Shown here: positions 14,990 through 23,456 of the stretch, piece by piece
Layout: every line of letters starts with the position of its first letter
Numbering within the stretch: position 1 is the first letter of the stretch
Source: an uncultured Clostridia bacterium
Lineage (GTDB): Bacteria; Bacillota; Clostridia; Oscillospirales; Ruminococcaceae
DNA length: 64,000 nt
Direction of reading: 5' to 3'
Assembly: GCA_947627455.1 (NCBI GenBank)
Contig: CANQWC010000004.1
Span: forward strand, 35,159-99,158
Notes under the pieces: model-generated
What the model saw: the letters and a program-made list of their open reading frames with translations, nothing else
What the model was told of the DNA's origin: nothing
Database searches by the model: none
Program-made: the position numbers and the translations under genes

Positions 14990-16078
14990 ATGAAAAAGTT
15001 TAAAAATATTGCCGTGGTGCTCCTCTGCGGGGCGTGGATATTCGGGCTCTGCGCTTGGGGACTGATATCGCCCGACGGCGAAATCTCGGCCTCTGAACGG
15101 CGAAAGCTTGCGCAGTTCCCCGAGATGTCGGCGGAAAGCCTGCTCAGCGGGAAATTCACATCGGATTTTGAAAAATATTCGGCGGATCAGTTCCCGCTTC
15201 GCGACGGCTTCAGGGGCGTAAAGGCGCTCTCGGAATTTTATATCTTCAGACAGCTTGACTCGAACGGGATTTATCTTCGCGATGGGTATATCTCAAAAAC
15301 CGAGTACCCGCTTCGGGAAGAGGCCGTTGATTCGGCGATAAAAAAGTTTGATTGGATTTATCAAAACTGCCTCGAAAACAGCGGAGATATCTACCTCTCG
15401 ATAATTCCCGACAAGAATTATTTTCTTGCCGAGGGGTATCCGCACCTTGACTATGACAGGCTCATCTCAAAGGTCAGGGAGGGTATGCCCTTTGCGGAGT
15501 ATATCGATATCTTCCCGACACTTGATATCGGCGACTATTACAGGACCGATACGCACTGGCGGCAGGAGAAAATTCTTGACACCGCGAAAGCCCTCGCCGA
15601 GGGAATGGGGGTAGAGCTTTCGGAGGAATATACCGTAAACGAGCTTGAGAAGCCGTTTCGCGGGGTTTATTACGGCCAGTCGGCGCTGCCATTTAAATCT
15701 GATAGGCTCTGCTATCTTGACAGCGAGATCTTCGACAGCGTGAGCGCGTTTGACTTTGAGGCGAACGGGAACATCGACGTGTATACCCTCGAAAAGGCCG
15801 ACGGGAACGACCCGTATGAAATCTTCCTCAACGGGCCGCGCTCGCTCATCGTGATGGAAAACCCGAACGCCGAGACCGACAAAGAGCTCATCGTTTTTCG
15901 CGATTCGTTCGGCTCGAGCATAGCGCCGCTTTTGGCGGAGGGGTATAAAAAAATCACGCTGGCGGATATAAGATATCTGCCGAGCGGGAATTTAAAACGG
16001 TTTGTGAATTTTGATGGCGCGGACGTGCTGTTTCTTTACAGCACACTGGTGCTCAACAACGGCGAGACGCTTCAGTGA
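14990..16078 (+). CDS. DHHW family protein (AlgJ/AlgX-like SGNH acyltransferase)
   Basis: A 362-residue exported protein with an N-terminal signal anchor (NIAVVLLCGAWIFGLCAWGL). It carries the family signature YYRTDTHWRQEK and a late SGNH-type segment, VFRDSFGSSIAPLL. Partner of the MBOAT protein: it should act outside the membrane to transfer the acyl group to a glycan. SD AGGAGGGG. Its stop is only a few bases from the convergent GNAT gene's stop, with no hairpin between them. Confidence 0.88.
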   Translation: MKKFKNIAVVLLCGAWIFGLCAWGLISPDGEISASERRKLAQFPEMSAESLLSGKFTSDFEKYSADQFPLRDGFRGVKALSEFYIFRQLDSNGIYLRDGYISKTEYPLREEAVDSAIKKFDWIYQNCLENSGDIYLSIIPDKNYFLAEGYPHLDYDRLISKVREGMPFAEYIDIFPTLDIGDYYRTDTHWRQEKILDTAKALAEGMGVELSEEYTVNELEKPFRGVYYGQSALPFKSDRLCYLDSEIFDSVSAFDFEANGNIDVYTLEKADGNDPYEIFLNGPRSLIVMENPNAETDKELIVFRDSFGSSIAPLLAEGYKKITLADIRYLPSGNLKRFVNFDGADVLFLYSTLVLNNGETLQ

Positions 16079-16081
16079 AGC

Positions 16082-16489
16082 CTACCGCGACAGGGTTTTT
16101 ATGAAAAACATCTCGAGGGGCTCGCTCGGAAGCAGAAGCGCACCGCATTCGGTATAGCCGATTTTTCGGTAGAAAAACTGAGCCTGTTCGTTCGATTGGG
16201 TCGAGGTCAAAACTTGGCGATGGCCAGCCTTTGACATCTCGCTCTCCCAGAATGAAACAAGCGCGGCGCCGAGGCCCCTGCCCCTGTAATCGTCAAGAAT
16301 ATAAAGCATGTTCATGAACGGGATAATATCCCAAAAAAGGCCGAAACGAAGCCAGCCGACAAGGGCGCCGTCCTGATGCATGACCAAAACCCGATTGGCA
16401 GAGATGACGCTTTTAAGCTCGGCTTCGGAGATGTGCCTGTCGAGCTCTTTCAGGGCGGCAAAGTCGCTTATATCGGCGTATCTTATCAT
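16082..16489 (-). CDS. GNAT family N-acetyltransferase
   Basis: A compact 135-residue acetyltransferase. The acetyl-CoA loop is DDYRGRGLGAALVSFWE and the C-terminal strand-helix is FYRKIGYTECG. It is the last gene of the minus-strand run that begins with yfcE/adhE, 12 nt after bioY. Substrate unknown. The SD is weak (GGTGAT), consistent with coupling to bioY. Confidence 0.88.
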   Translation of the reverse strand: MIRYADISDFAALKELDRHISEAELKSVISANRVLVMHQDGALVGWLRFGLFWDIIPFMNMLYILDDYRGRGLGAALVSFWESEMSKAGHRQVLTSTQSNEQAQFFYRKIGYTECGALLLPSEPLEMFFIKTLSR

Positions 16490-16501
16490 AATATCACCAC
16501 G

Positions 16502-17041
16502 TTACCTGCGCTTTAAAAACTCTCTGAGCTTTTGGCCGAGAAGTGAGGCGCAGGCGATTTTTATTCCGTCGCCGATTAAAAACGGGACGACGCAGAGCAT
16601 CAGCGCGGGAATTATCTTCGAGCCCGTGAGAATGCAGTACCAGCCCGTGCCGAGGGCATAGAGCACCGCGGTGCCGACCGCCATTCCGACGGGACAGGCC
16701 CACGGCTTTTTGAATTTATCGGCGAAAAGGCCCGTTATCGCGGCGCAGGGGATATAGCCGACAAGATAGCCGCCCGTGGCGCTGAAAAGCCGCTGGATTC
16801 CGCCCGAAAAGCCAGAAAAAACGGGCAGGCCGACAAACCCGAGCATCAGATATATCGCGACGGCAACAGACGCCCTCTTTGCGCCGAGGGCCGCGCCCGC
16901 AAGATATACCCCGAAGGTCGCGAGGGTTATCGAGATCGGGCCGATGGGCACCGCAAACGGCGATATCACGCACAAAAGCGCCGCAAAGAGCGCCGTCAGG
17001 GTGATGTCTTTGGTTCTGGCTTTGTTATCTGTATTAAGCAT
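16502..17041 (-). CDS. bioY: Biotin transporter BioY
   Basis: Substrate-binding membrane protein for biotin uptake, the S component of an ECF transporter, of 179 residues with about six transmembrane helices. Typical segments are ALFAALLCVISPFAVPIGP, LMLGFVGLPVFSGFSGG and FSATGGYLVGYIPCA. The ATG at 17041 has AAGGTG 6 nt upstream and is preferred to the GTG at 17050, which lies inside that SD. No ECF ATPase genes are nearby, so it must share energising modules encoded elsewhere or work alone. Confidence 0.93.
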   Translation of the reverse strand: MLNTDNKARTKDITLTALFAALLCVISPFAVPIGPISITLATFGVYLAGAALGAKRASVAVAIYLMLGFVGLPVFSGFSGGIQRLFSATGGYLVGYIPCAAITGLFADKFKKPWACPVGMAVGTAVLYALGTGWYCILTGSKIIPALMLCVVPFLIGDGIKIACASLLGQKLREFLKRR

Positions 17042-17058
17042 TTGTTTCACCTTATGAG

Positions 17059-17256
17059 TTAATTTTCGGCATATTCAAGCCGAATATTTTGGTCGGGCTG
17101 CTCCTCGCCCGAAACAGTGACGGCCTCGGGAGGGCTGTTTGAAAATCGCAGGCCGACAGAAAGCATCACGGCGGCGAAAACAAGCATCGCGAAAAGCCTC
17201 AGAACATAGAACATCGCGGCGAGAAGACCCACCGCGATTTTTTCAGACCTCCGCAT
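17059..17256 (-). CDS. Small membrane protein overlapping pheA
   Basis: A 65-residue frame (MRRSEKIAVGLLAAM start) with one or two hydrophobic helices (FYVLRLFAMLVFAAVMLSVGL) and an acidic tail. It begins inside pheA (14-nt overlap) and ends 17 nt before bioY, filling the gap exactly, which argues that it is real. There is no strong SD, and expression is probably coupled to pheA. The track lists it with a longer, implausible N-terminus from 17397. Function unknown. Confidence 0.6.
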   Translation of the reverse strand: MRRSEKIAVGLLAAMFYVLRLFAMLVFAAVMLSVGLRFSNSPPEAVTVSGEEQPDQNIRLEYAEN

Positions 17257-18376
17257 AGTTGCCGAGGAACTTGAAGCTCTCGCAGGACTGCTCGAGGCTT
17301 TCGAGCAGAGCGGCGACCTTGGGGTCGCGGACTGAGCCCTGCATCTCGAAGAAGAACATGAACTCGAAATCGTGGCCGACGATGGGGCAGCTTTCAAGCT
17401 TTATCAGGTTGATCTCGAGCGCGGTGAGCTTTGCAAGAATCTCATAGAGCGCGCCCGGGCGGTGCTTCAGCGCGAGGATAAGGCTTATCCTGTCCGCCCC
17501 CGGGTAGATTTCGGGCTCGCGGGAGATGCAGATGAAGCGGGTGTAGTTGTTGTCGCTGTTCTGAATGTCCTTGGCGATCGGGACGAGGCCGTAGAGCTCG
17601 CAGGCGGAGTGAGAGGCTATCGCGGCGATGTCGCCGAATTCGGAACGCGCGGCAAGCTCGGCGGCCATCGCGGTATTCGCGCAGGGGACGACCTTTACCC
17701 TGTCGCCGAGGCCTTTTAAGAATTCCGAGCACTGGCCGAGAGCCTGCTCGTGCGAGCGGATCTCGCGTATTTTGTCGAGGGTCGCGCCCTTTTGGGCCAG
17801 AAGCTCGTGGCGGACAAAGAGCCTTTCGCTTCGCACTATTTTGACGTTCTTGCGGTTCAAGAGGTCGTAATTCGCCCTTACAGAGCCGTTTGAGCTGTTC
17901 TCGATCGGCACGACGCCGAATCGGCAGAGGCCGCTTTCAACCGCGTCGAAAACCGCCTCGAAGCTCTTGAAGAAGATGAGATTGCCGCGGGGGAACATTC
18001 GGTCGGCGGCCATCTGGGCATATGCGCCCTCGACGCCCTGAACCGCCACCGTTCCTGTCTGGGGAAACTCGCCGCAATTCAGGGAAAGCGCCTTTGTGAC
18101 CTCGCCCCTGACCGCGCCGCCGTAGGGCGAACGCGTCTCGCGGTAAGCGCGGCCGAGCTCGAAGAGATATGTATAGAAGCGGTGAATAAACGGCTCAAGG
18201 CTGCCGCTGTTTTCGCCCGCCCACTTCAAAAGCCCGCGCTCGCGGGACTTTATCTCGGCAGGGGTGAGCGCGCCGCTTTTAACGGCGAGATCCGAAAGCT
18301 CCATCCTCTTTAAAATCAGGGGCAGGAGCTCCTTGTCGAGGCTGTCGATTTCGTTTCTTATTTCGTTAAGCTCCAT
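17243..18376 (-). CDS. pheA: Bifunctional chorismate mutase / prephenate dehydratase (P-protein)
   Basis: Converts chorismate to prephenate and on to phenylpyruvate, the committed steps of phenylalanine synthesis. 377 residues: chorismate mutase at about 1-85 (RNEIDSLDKELLPLILKRM), prephenate dehydratase at about 105-285 (GVEGAYAQMAA, VPIENSSNGSV, NNYTRFICI) and a C-terminal ACT domain (KHRPGALYEIL). The usual phenylalanine-binding ESRP motif reads ESCP here, which may alter feedback control. SD GGAGG. It directly follows the DAHP-synthase-like gene. Confidence 0.96.
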   Translation of the reverse strand: MELNEIRNEIDSLDKELLPLILKRMELSDLAVKSGALTPAEIKSRERGLLKWAGENSGSLEPFIHRFYTYLFELGRAYRETRSPYGGAVRGEVTKALSLNCGEFPQTGTVAVQGVEGAYAQMAADRMFPRGNLIFFKSFEAVFDAVESGLCRFGVVPIENSSNGSVRANYDLLNRKNVKIVRSERLFVRHELLAQKGATLDKIREIRSHEQALGQCSEFLKGLGDRVKVVPCANTAMAAELAARSEFGDIAAIASHSACELYGLVPIAKDIQNSDNNYTRFICISREPEIYPGADRISLILALKHRPGALYEILAKLTALEINLIKLESCPIVGHDFEFMFFFEMQGSVRDPKVAALLESLEQSCESFKFLGNYAEV

Positions 18377-18391
18377 TTTTTGAACCTCCGT

Positions 18392-19375
18392 TTATCCCCT
18401 GATCTTTTCGGCGAGAGCGCCGAATTTTTCGGGCTTTAATGATAGAGGGCCGTCGCACATGGCGTGCTCGGGGTCGTTGTGAACGGTGACTATAACGCCG
18501 TCGGCGCCCGCGGCTATCGAGGCCAGAGCAAGCGGCTCGACAAGGGTATATTTTCCCGAGGCGTCGGACGGGTCGGTCAAAACGGGAAGATGGGAGAGCT
18601 GTTTGAGCATCGGAACAGCGGTTATGTCAAGATTGAACGCGACAGAGCTCTCAAACGTTCTGATTCCGCGCTCGCACAAGATGACATTCGGGTTGCCGCC
18701 GTTCATTATGTATTCGGCGCTCATCAAAAGCTCTTCATAGGTGGCGCTCACGGCGCGCTTTAAGAGAACGGGCTTGTTCATCGCGCCGAGGGTCCTTAAG
18801 AGCTCGTAGTTGCGCATGTTTCGCCCGCCGACGATTATCAGGTCGACGTCGGTGAAAAGCTCAGACTGAGAGGGGTCGGCGATTTCGGCCGCTATCGGAA
18901 GCCCCGAGGCCCTTTTCGCCGTCACGAGGAGCTTTACACCCTCCTCACGAAGACCTTGGAAGGAATAGGGCGAGGTGCGGGACTTGAATGCCCCGCCCCA
19001 AAGGATATCTGCGCCGAGGGCCGAGAGGGTTTTTGAGAGCGGGATTATCTGCTCCTCGGATTCGACCGAGCCCGGGCCCGCGATTATCACCTTTTTATCG
19101 CCGCCGATTTCAACCCCGCCAACGTTTATCACGCTGTCGGTCGGGTGGAATTTTCGGTTCGCGCACTTATAGGGCTCCTGAACGCGCCTTACCGCCTCGA
19201 CGATATCGAGGGCGGAAATCAAGTCGATATCAAGCGCCGACGTGTCGCCGACAAGCCCGAGGATAGTCTGTTGGGCGCCGACGGTGGTCTGAACGCTTAT
19301 GCCCTTTGATTCGAGCCATGTCATCAGCCCGCGAAGCTGGGCCTTGTCGGGGTTTTGTTTGAGAATTACAACCAT
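18392..19375 (-). CDS. DAHP synthase homologue with altered metal site
   Basis: By overall sequence a 3-deoxy-7-phosphoheptulonate synthase of the type I-beta kind: N-terminal ferredoxin-like regulatory domain (about 1-70) and a TIM barrel with FKSRTSPYSFQGL, KPVLLKR and VILCERGIRTFE. The four metal ligands known from the Thermotoga enzyme are Cys102, His272, Glu298 and Asp309. The matching positions here are Gly102 (AGPGSVES), Asp271 (DPSDASGK), Thr297 (VTVHNDPE) and Asp308 (CDGP), so three of four are lost. KPRT is also KSRT. The frame is intact and sits upstream of pheA, so selection appears to maintain it. It may be a regulatory subunit, a new activity or a metal-shifted synthase. Confidence 0.85.
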   Translation of the reverse strand: MVVILKQNPDKAQLRGLMTWLESKGISVQTTVGAQQTILGLVGDTSALDIDLISALDIVEAVRRVQEPYKCANRKFHPTDSVINVGGVEIGGDKKVIIAGPGSVESEEQIIPLSKTLSALGADILWGGAFKSRTSPYSFQGLREEGVKLLVTAKRASGLPIAAEIADPSQSELFTDVDLIIVGGRNMRNYELLRTLGAMNKPVLLKRAVSATYEELLMSAEYIMNGGNPNVILCERGIRTFESSVAFNLDITAVPMLKQLSHLPVLTDPSDASGKYTLVEPLALASIAAGADGVIVTVHNDPEHAMCDGPLSLKPEKFGALAEKIRG

Positions 19376-19381
19376 TTTCTG

Positions 19382-20140
19382 TCACTCGTAATCGACGACG
19401 TTGACCCAGTTGAGCAGGAACTCGCGCTCCTTCTCTTTTTCTTTTACCGACTGGGAAGCCGCAACTATCGGCATCCACTTTTGGACATACTGCTTTGCGG
19501 TGTCGGATTCCTTGCAGAAGAGGTCGAGATATTTCTTTGCGGTGTCGAACCTGCCCTCAAGGCAGAAGAGAAGATAGGTTCGGGCGGCGTCTGCCGAGGC
19601 GTTGCCTTGGGTCGCGTGGGCCCAGTCGATGATGTAAAGCTCGCCCGATTCGGAGACTATTACGTTAGACGGGTTGAAGTCGCCGTGGCAGACCTTGTTG
19701 TGCTTCGGCATGCCGTCGAGACGGACATGGAGCTCGTATCTTGTCGTGGCGTCGAGGCGGGCCTGAGATATCTTTGAATTCATTTTGTCTTTGAGCTTGT
19801 TGAGCATCGGGCAGGTGTGGCTCTGGACAGAGATCTGAAGCTCAACGAAGGTTTTAAGGTATTCGTCCTCTTTCTCGGGGTGCTCGGCCATAAGCTCGGC
19901 AAGGGTCTTGCCCTCGATATATTCGGCGACGATCGCCCAGCGGCCGTCGACAGTCGTGACCTCAAGAAGCTTCGGCATTTTAATGCCTGTCTCCTCGATT
20001 CGGGCGTGGTTGAGGGCTTCGTTGAGGATAAGCGCCTTTGAATAGCCCTCGACAAAAAGCTTTATGCAGCGGTCGCCGTCGCGATAGACGGTTTTGGTCG
20101 GCCTTTCGGCGATTATTTCAGCATTATTGAGATTCATCAT
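19382..20140 (-). CDS. Aminoglycoside phosphotransferase-like kinase
   Basis: A 252-residue protein of the APH/choline-kinase fold. The catalytic loop is CHGDFNPSNVIV and the metal-binding motif IIDWAHA. N-lobe segments include IVAEYIEGKTLAELM. Its ATG overlaps the adhE stop (ATGA), so the two are coupled. Family members phosphorylate small molecules, and antibiotic resistance cannot be assumed. Its place between adhE and aromatic biosynthesis gives no clear hint of substrate. Confidence 0.85.
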   Translation of the reverse strand: MMNLNNAEIIAERPTKTVYRDGDRCIKLFVEGYSKALILNEALNHARIEETGIKMPKLLEVTTVDGRWAIVAEYIEGKTLAELMAEHPEKEDEYLKTFVELQISVQSHTCPMLNKLKDKMNSKISQARLDATTRYELHVRLDGMPKHNKVCHGDFNPSNVIVSESGELYIIDWAHATQGNASADAARTYLLFCLEGRFDTAKKYLDLFCKESDTAKQYVQKWMPIVAASQSVKEKEKEREFLLNWVNVVDYE

Positions 20141-22752
20141 TCTTCGCTCCATTTTCTGCCGTAATAGGCGTCAAGATACATTTTCTTAATCTCGCTCATC
20201 AGAGGATACCTCGGGTTCGCGCCCGTGCACTGGTCGTCGAACGCGTTCTCGACCATGTCGTCGAGCCTGTCGAGGAAGTCCTTTTCATCGGGGGCATAGT
20301 CGCGGATAGTCGGCTTGATGCCGATCTTCTCCTTAAGCTCGTCGATGGCCTTTATGAGGCTTTCGACCTTTTGGGCGTCGTCGCGGCCCTTAAGACCGAG
20401 GGCTTCGGCGATCTCGGCATATCTTCTCTGCGCGTGGGGATAGGCATACTGAGGGAAGGTGCCCATCTTTGCGGGGGCTTCGGCCGAGTTGAAGCGGATA
20501 ACCTCGTCAATTAAAAGCGCGTTGGCGATTCCGTGGGCGATGTGATGATAGGCGCCGAGCTTGTGGGCCATCGAGTGGCAGACGCCGAGGAAAGCGTTCG
20601 CAAAGGCCATGCCCGCCATAGTCGCGGCGTTGGCCATTTTTTCGCGGGCGAGGGCGTTTGTGCCGTCGTTGTAGGCGATCGGGAGATATTCAAAGATGAC
20701 CTTCAAAGCCTGAATCGCGAGGCCGTCGGTATAGTCGGTGGCCATCACCGAGACATAGGCCTCGAGCGCGTGAGTGACCGCGTCGATGCCCGAGGCGGCG
20801 GTAAGGCCCTTCGGGGCGGTCATGTGGAAATCGGTGTCGATTATCGCCATGTCGGGCAGGAGTTCGTAGTCGGCAAGGGGATATTTCACCCCTGTTTTTT
20901 CGTCGGTGATTACCGCGAACGGAGTGACCTCAGAGCCTGTTCCCGCAGAGGTCGGGATCGCGGCAAAGTAAGCTTTTTCACCCATCTTCGGGAAGGTGTA
21001 GACCCTCTTTCTTATGTCGGAGAAGCGCATCGCCATATCGGCAAAATCGGCCTCGGGGTGCTCATAAAGAACCCACATTATCTTTGCGGCGTCCATCGCC
21101 GAGCCGCCTCCGAGCGCGATTATAAGGTCAGGAGCAAAGTCGGTCATCGCCTTGGCGCCCGATTTTGCGGAGGCAAGTGTCGGGTCGGGCTCGACATCAA
21201 AGAACGATGTGAACTTAAGCCCGAGCTCGTGAAGTTTATCTTCAATCGGCTTGGTGTAGCCGTTTTTGTAGAGGAAGCTGTCGGTGACTATGAACGCGCG
21301 CTTTTTGCCCGAGTGCGCAAGCTCTTCAAGCGCGACGGGCAGGCAGCCCTGCTTTATATAGACCTTTTCGGGTGCGCGGAACCAGAGCATATTCTCTCTC
21401 CTTTCGGCGACGGTTTTAATGTTGAGAAGATGTTTTACGCCGACATTCTCGGATACCGAGTTGCCGCCCCATGAGCCGCAGCCCAGAGTAAGCGAGGGGG
21501 CGAGCCTGAAGTTGTAAAGGTCGCCGATGCCGCCGTGGGACGACGGAGTGTTCACCAAAATTCGGCAGGTCTTCATTCGCTCGGCAAACTCGTGAAGCTT
21601 TTCGCCCTCGGTCGCGGTGTTGAGGTATATCGACGAGGTGTGGCCGAAGCCGCCGTCGGCGATGAGCCTTTCGGCCTTGGCGAACGCGTCGTGAATGTCC
21701 TTGGCTTTATACATCGCGAGGACGGGGGAGAGCTTTTCGTGGGCGAATTCCTCCGAGAGCTCGACGCTCTCGACCTCGCCGATTAAAATTTTTGTCGACG
21801 GCGGAACCTCGACCCCGCAGAGCTTTGCGATGGTCGGGGCGGTCTGTCCGACTATCTTTGCGTTGAGCGCGCCGTTGATTATCATTGTGCGGCGAACCTT
21901 GTCGGTCTCCTCGGGAGAGAGGAAGTAGCAGCCGCGCTTTTTGAATTCCTCTTTGACGGCGTTGTAGACGCCCTTGAGGACGATTACCGATTGCTCCGAA
22001 GCGCAAATCATTCCGTTGTCAAATGTTTTGGAGTGGATTATCGAGTTTACAGCGAGTAATATATCGGCGGTGTCGTCGATAATCGCGGGGGTGTTTCCCG
22101 CTCCGACGCCGAGCGCGGGCTTGCCGCTTGAATAGGCCGATTTTACCATTCCCGCGCCGCCCGTCGCAAGGATTATATCGGCCTCGCGCATTAAAAGATT
22201 GGTCATCTCGAGGGTGGGAATGTCTATCCAAGAGATGATGCCCTCGGGGGCTCCCGCCTCGACAGCGGCCTCAAGAACAATTTTAGCCGCCTCGATAGTC
22301 GACTTCTTCGCCCTAGGGTGGGGGCTGATGATGATTCCGTTGCGGGTCTTTAACGAGATGAGCGTCTTGAAAATCGCGGTTGAGGTCGGGTTGGTGGTCG
22401 GAATCACCGCTGCGATGACGCCGATAGGCTCGGCGATTTTCATCACGCCGCCCGATTTATCCTCCTCGATGACGCCGCAGGTCTTGACGTTTTTATACTG
22501 ATTGTAAATATATTCGCTCGCGTAGTGGTTCTTGATGACCTTGTCCTCAACAACGCCCATGCCCGTTTCCTCTACCGCCATTTTTGCGAGCGGGATTCGC
22601 TGACGGTTGGCGGCCGTCGCCGCGGCAAGGAAGATTTTATCGACTTCCTCCTGAGAATACTCGGCGAAGCGCGCCTGCGCCTCACGGACGCGCTTTAAAG
22701 CTTCTTCAAGCTTCGGAACGCTGTCGACGGTTTCATAGTTTCTCTTTTCCAT
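20137..22752 (-). CDS. adhE: Bifunctional aldehyde-alcohol dehydrogenase AdhE
   Basis: Reduces acetyl-CoA to acetaldehyde and ethanol with two NADH and forms cytosolic filaments (spirosomes) in other bacteria. The 871-residue length is typical. N-terminal CoA-acylating aldehyde dehydrogenase: PTTNPTSTAIFK, ATGGAGMV, catalytic Cys in DNGMICASEQS. C-terminal iron-dependent alcohol dehydrogenase: ALGGGSAMDAAK, GTGSEVTPFAV, DAVTHALEAY and the iron-site SMAHKLGAYHHIAHG. SD AGGAG. It follows yfcE by 30 nt and overlaps the next gene. It is a key redox-disposal step in a fermenter. Confidence 0.98.
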   Translation of the reverse strand: MEKRNYETVDSVPKLEEALKRVREAQARFAEYSQEEVDKIFLAAATAANRQRIPLAKMAVEETGMGVVEDKVIKNHYASEYIYNQYKNVKTCGVIEEDKSGGVMKIAEPIGVIAAVIPTTNPTSTAIFKTLISLKTRNGIIISPHPRAKKSTIEAAKIVLEAAVEAGAPEGIISWIDIPTLEMTNLLMREADIILATGGAGMVKSAYSSGKPALGVGAGNTPAIIDDTADILLAVNSIIHSKTFDNGMICASEQSVIVLKGVYNAVKEEFKKRGCYFLSPEETDKVRRTMIINGALNAKIVGQTAPTIAKLCGVEVPPSTKILIGEVESVELSEEFAHEKLSPVLAMYKAKDIHDAFAKAERLIADGGFGHTSSIYLNTATEGEKLHEFAERMKTCRILVNTPSSHGGIGDLYNFRLAPSLTLGCGSWGGNSVSENVGVKHLLNIKTVAERRENMLWFRAPEKVYIKQGCLPVALEELAHSGKKRAFIVTDSFLYKNGYTKPIEDKLHELGLKFTSFFDVEPDPTLASAKSGAKAMTDFAPDLIIALGGGSAMDAAKIMWVLYEHPEADFADMAMRFSDIRKRVYTFPKMGEKAYFAAIPTSAGTGSEVTPFAVITDEKTGVKYPLADYELLPDMAIIDTDFHMTAPKGLTAASGIDAVTHALEAYVSVMATDYTDGLAIQALKVIFEYLPIAYNDGTNALAREKMANAATMAGMAFANAFLGVCHSMAHKLGAYHHIAHGIANALLIDEVIRFNSAEAPAKMGTFPQYAYPHAQRRYAEIAEALGLKGRDDAQKVESLIKAIDELKEKIGIKPTIRDYAPDEKDFLDRLDDMVENAFDDQCTGANPRYPLMSEIKKMYLDAYYGRKWSEE

Positions 22753-22782
22753 AAAACTCCTCCTAAAAAATTATCGAAATTA

Positions 22783-23322
22783 TTATGTCAGCTCGCGCGA
22801 GTCGTACCGATTGCCATCGAGCGAAGTCCAGTCAAGGGTGCTGCCCTCCCAGAGAATAAAGCCCTTGGGGCTTCCCTCCTTCGGAATCGACACCGAGCCG
22901 GGGTTTGCGAACAGAACGCCGTTTTTAACTGTGTTGTCGGGAACATGGGTGTGCCCCGAAAATACCGCCTTGATCCCGCCGAGCGCAAGCCTCTCCATGT
23001 CCTTATGGCCGTGGATCGCAAGCGCCGCGACGACGCCGTTATAAATAAGCGCGGTCTCGGACATCATGGGAAAGTTCAGAACCATCTGGTCGACCTCGCT
23101 GTCGCAGTTGCCCTTTATGCAGATGATTCGGTCGGCGTAGGCGTTGAGCATGTCGGCGACGGCCTTGGGGTCATAGCCCTCGCATAGGCCGTTTCTCGGG
23201 CCGTGGTAGAGGATATCGCCCAAAAGCAGAAGCTTTTCGGCGCCCGAGGCGTCGAAGCGTTCAAGAAGCCTTCGGCAATATTCGGCCGAGCCGTGGATAT
23301 CCGAAGCTATCATTATTTTCAT
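22783..23322 (-). CDS. YfcE-type metallophosphoesterase
   Basis: A 179-residue calcineurin-like phosphodiesterase. Metal-binding motifs in order are SDIHGS, LLLGDILYHGP, IKGNCDSE, IHGHKD and FSGHTHVP. Acts on small phosphodiesters in the cytosol. It is first in the minus-strand run leading to adhE, behind a good promoter. SD GAGGGGTG. The physiological substrate is not defined for this family. Confidence 0.93.
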   Translation of the reverse strand: MKIMIASDIHGSAEYCRRLLERFDASGAEKLLLLGDILYHGPRNGLCEGYDPKAVADMLNAYADRIICIKGNCDSEVDQMVLNFPMMSETALIYNGVVAALAIHGHKDMERLALGGIKAVFSGHTHVPDNTVKNGVLFANPGSVSIPKEGSPKGFILWEGSTLDWTSLDGNRYDSRELT

Positions 23323-23358
23323 ATTTTCACCCCTCGCCCGCCTGCTTATACATATTAC

Positions 23359-23387
23359 AGTATATCAGAAACCCGCGTTAAAGTCAA
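23359..23387 (-). promoter_or_regulatory. Promoter of yfcE-adhE operon
   Basis: TTGACT (23387-23382), 17-nt spacer, TATACT (23364-23359) on the minus strand. The 9-mer CGCGGGTTT occurs twice in direct orientation, once upstream of and once inside the spacer, a possible activator or repressor site. Confidence 0.72.
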
Positions 23388-23415
23388 TAAACCCGCGATG
23401 TTTCAGCATTTGCTA

Positions 23416-23450
23416 CAAAAAAATCCGACTTAGCAATCGCGAAGTCGGAA
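23416..23450 (-). terminator. Terminator after the 162-residue membrane protein gene
   Basis: TCCGACTT-N10-AAGTCGGA followed by TTTTTTT on the minus strand, a few nt past the stop codon. Confidence 0.8.
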
Positions 23451-23456
23451 TTTTTA

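Noticed and set aside
19382-20140. Aminoglycoside resistance gene
   Set aside because: Only the APH fold is supported; the family is broad and the operon context is metabolic, so resistance is not claimed.
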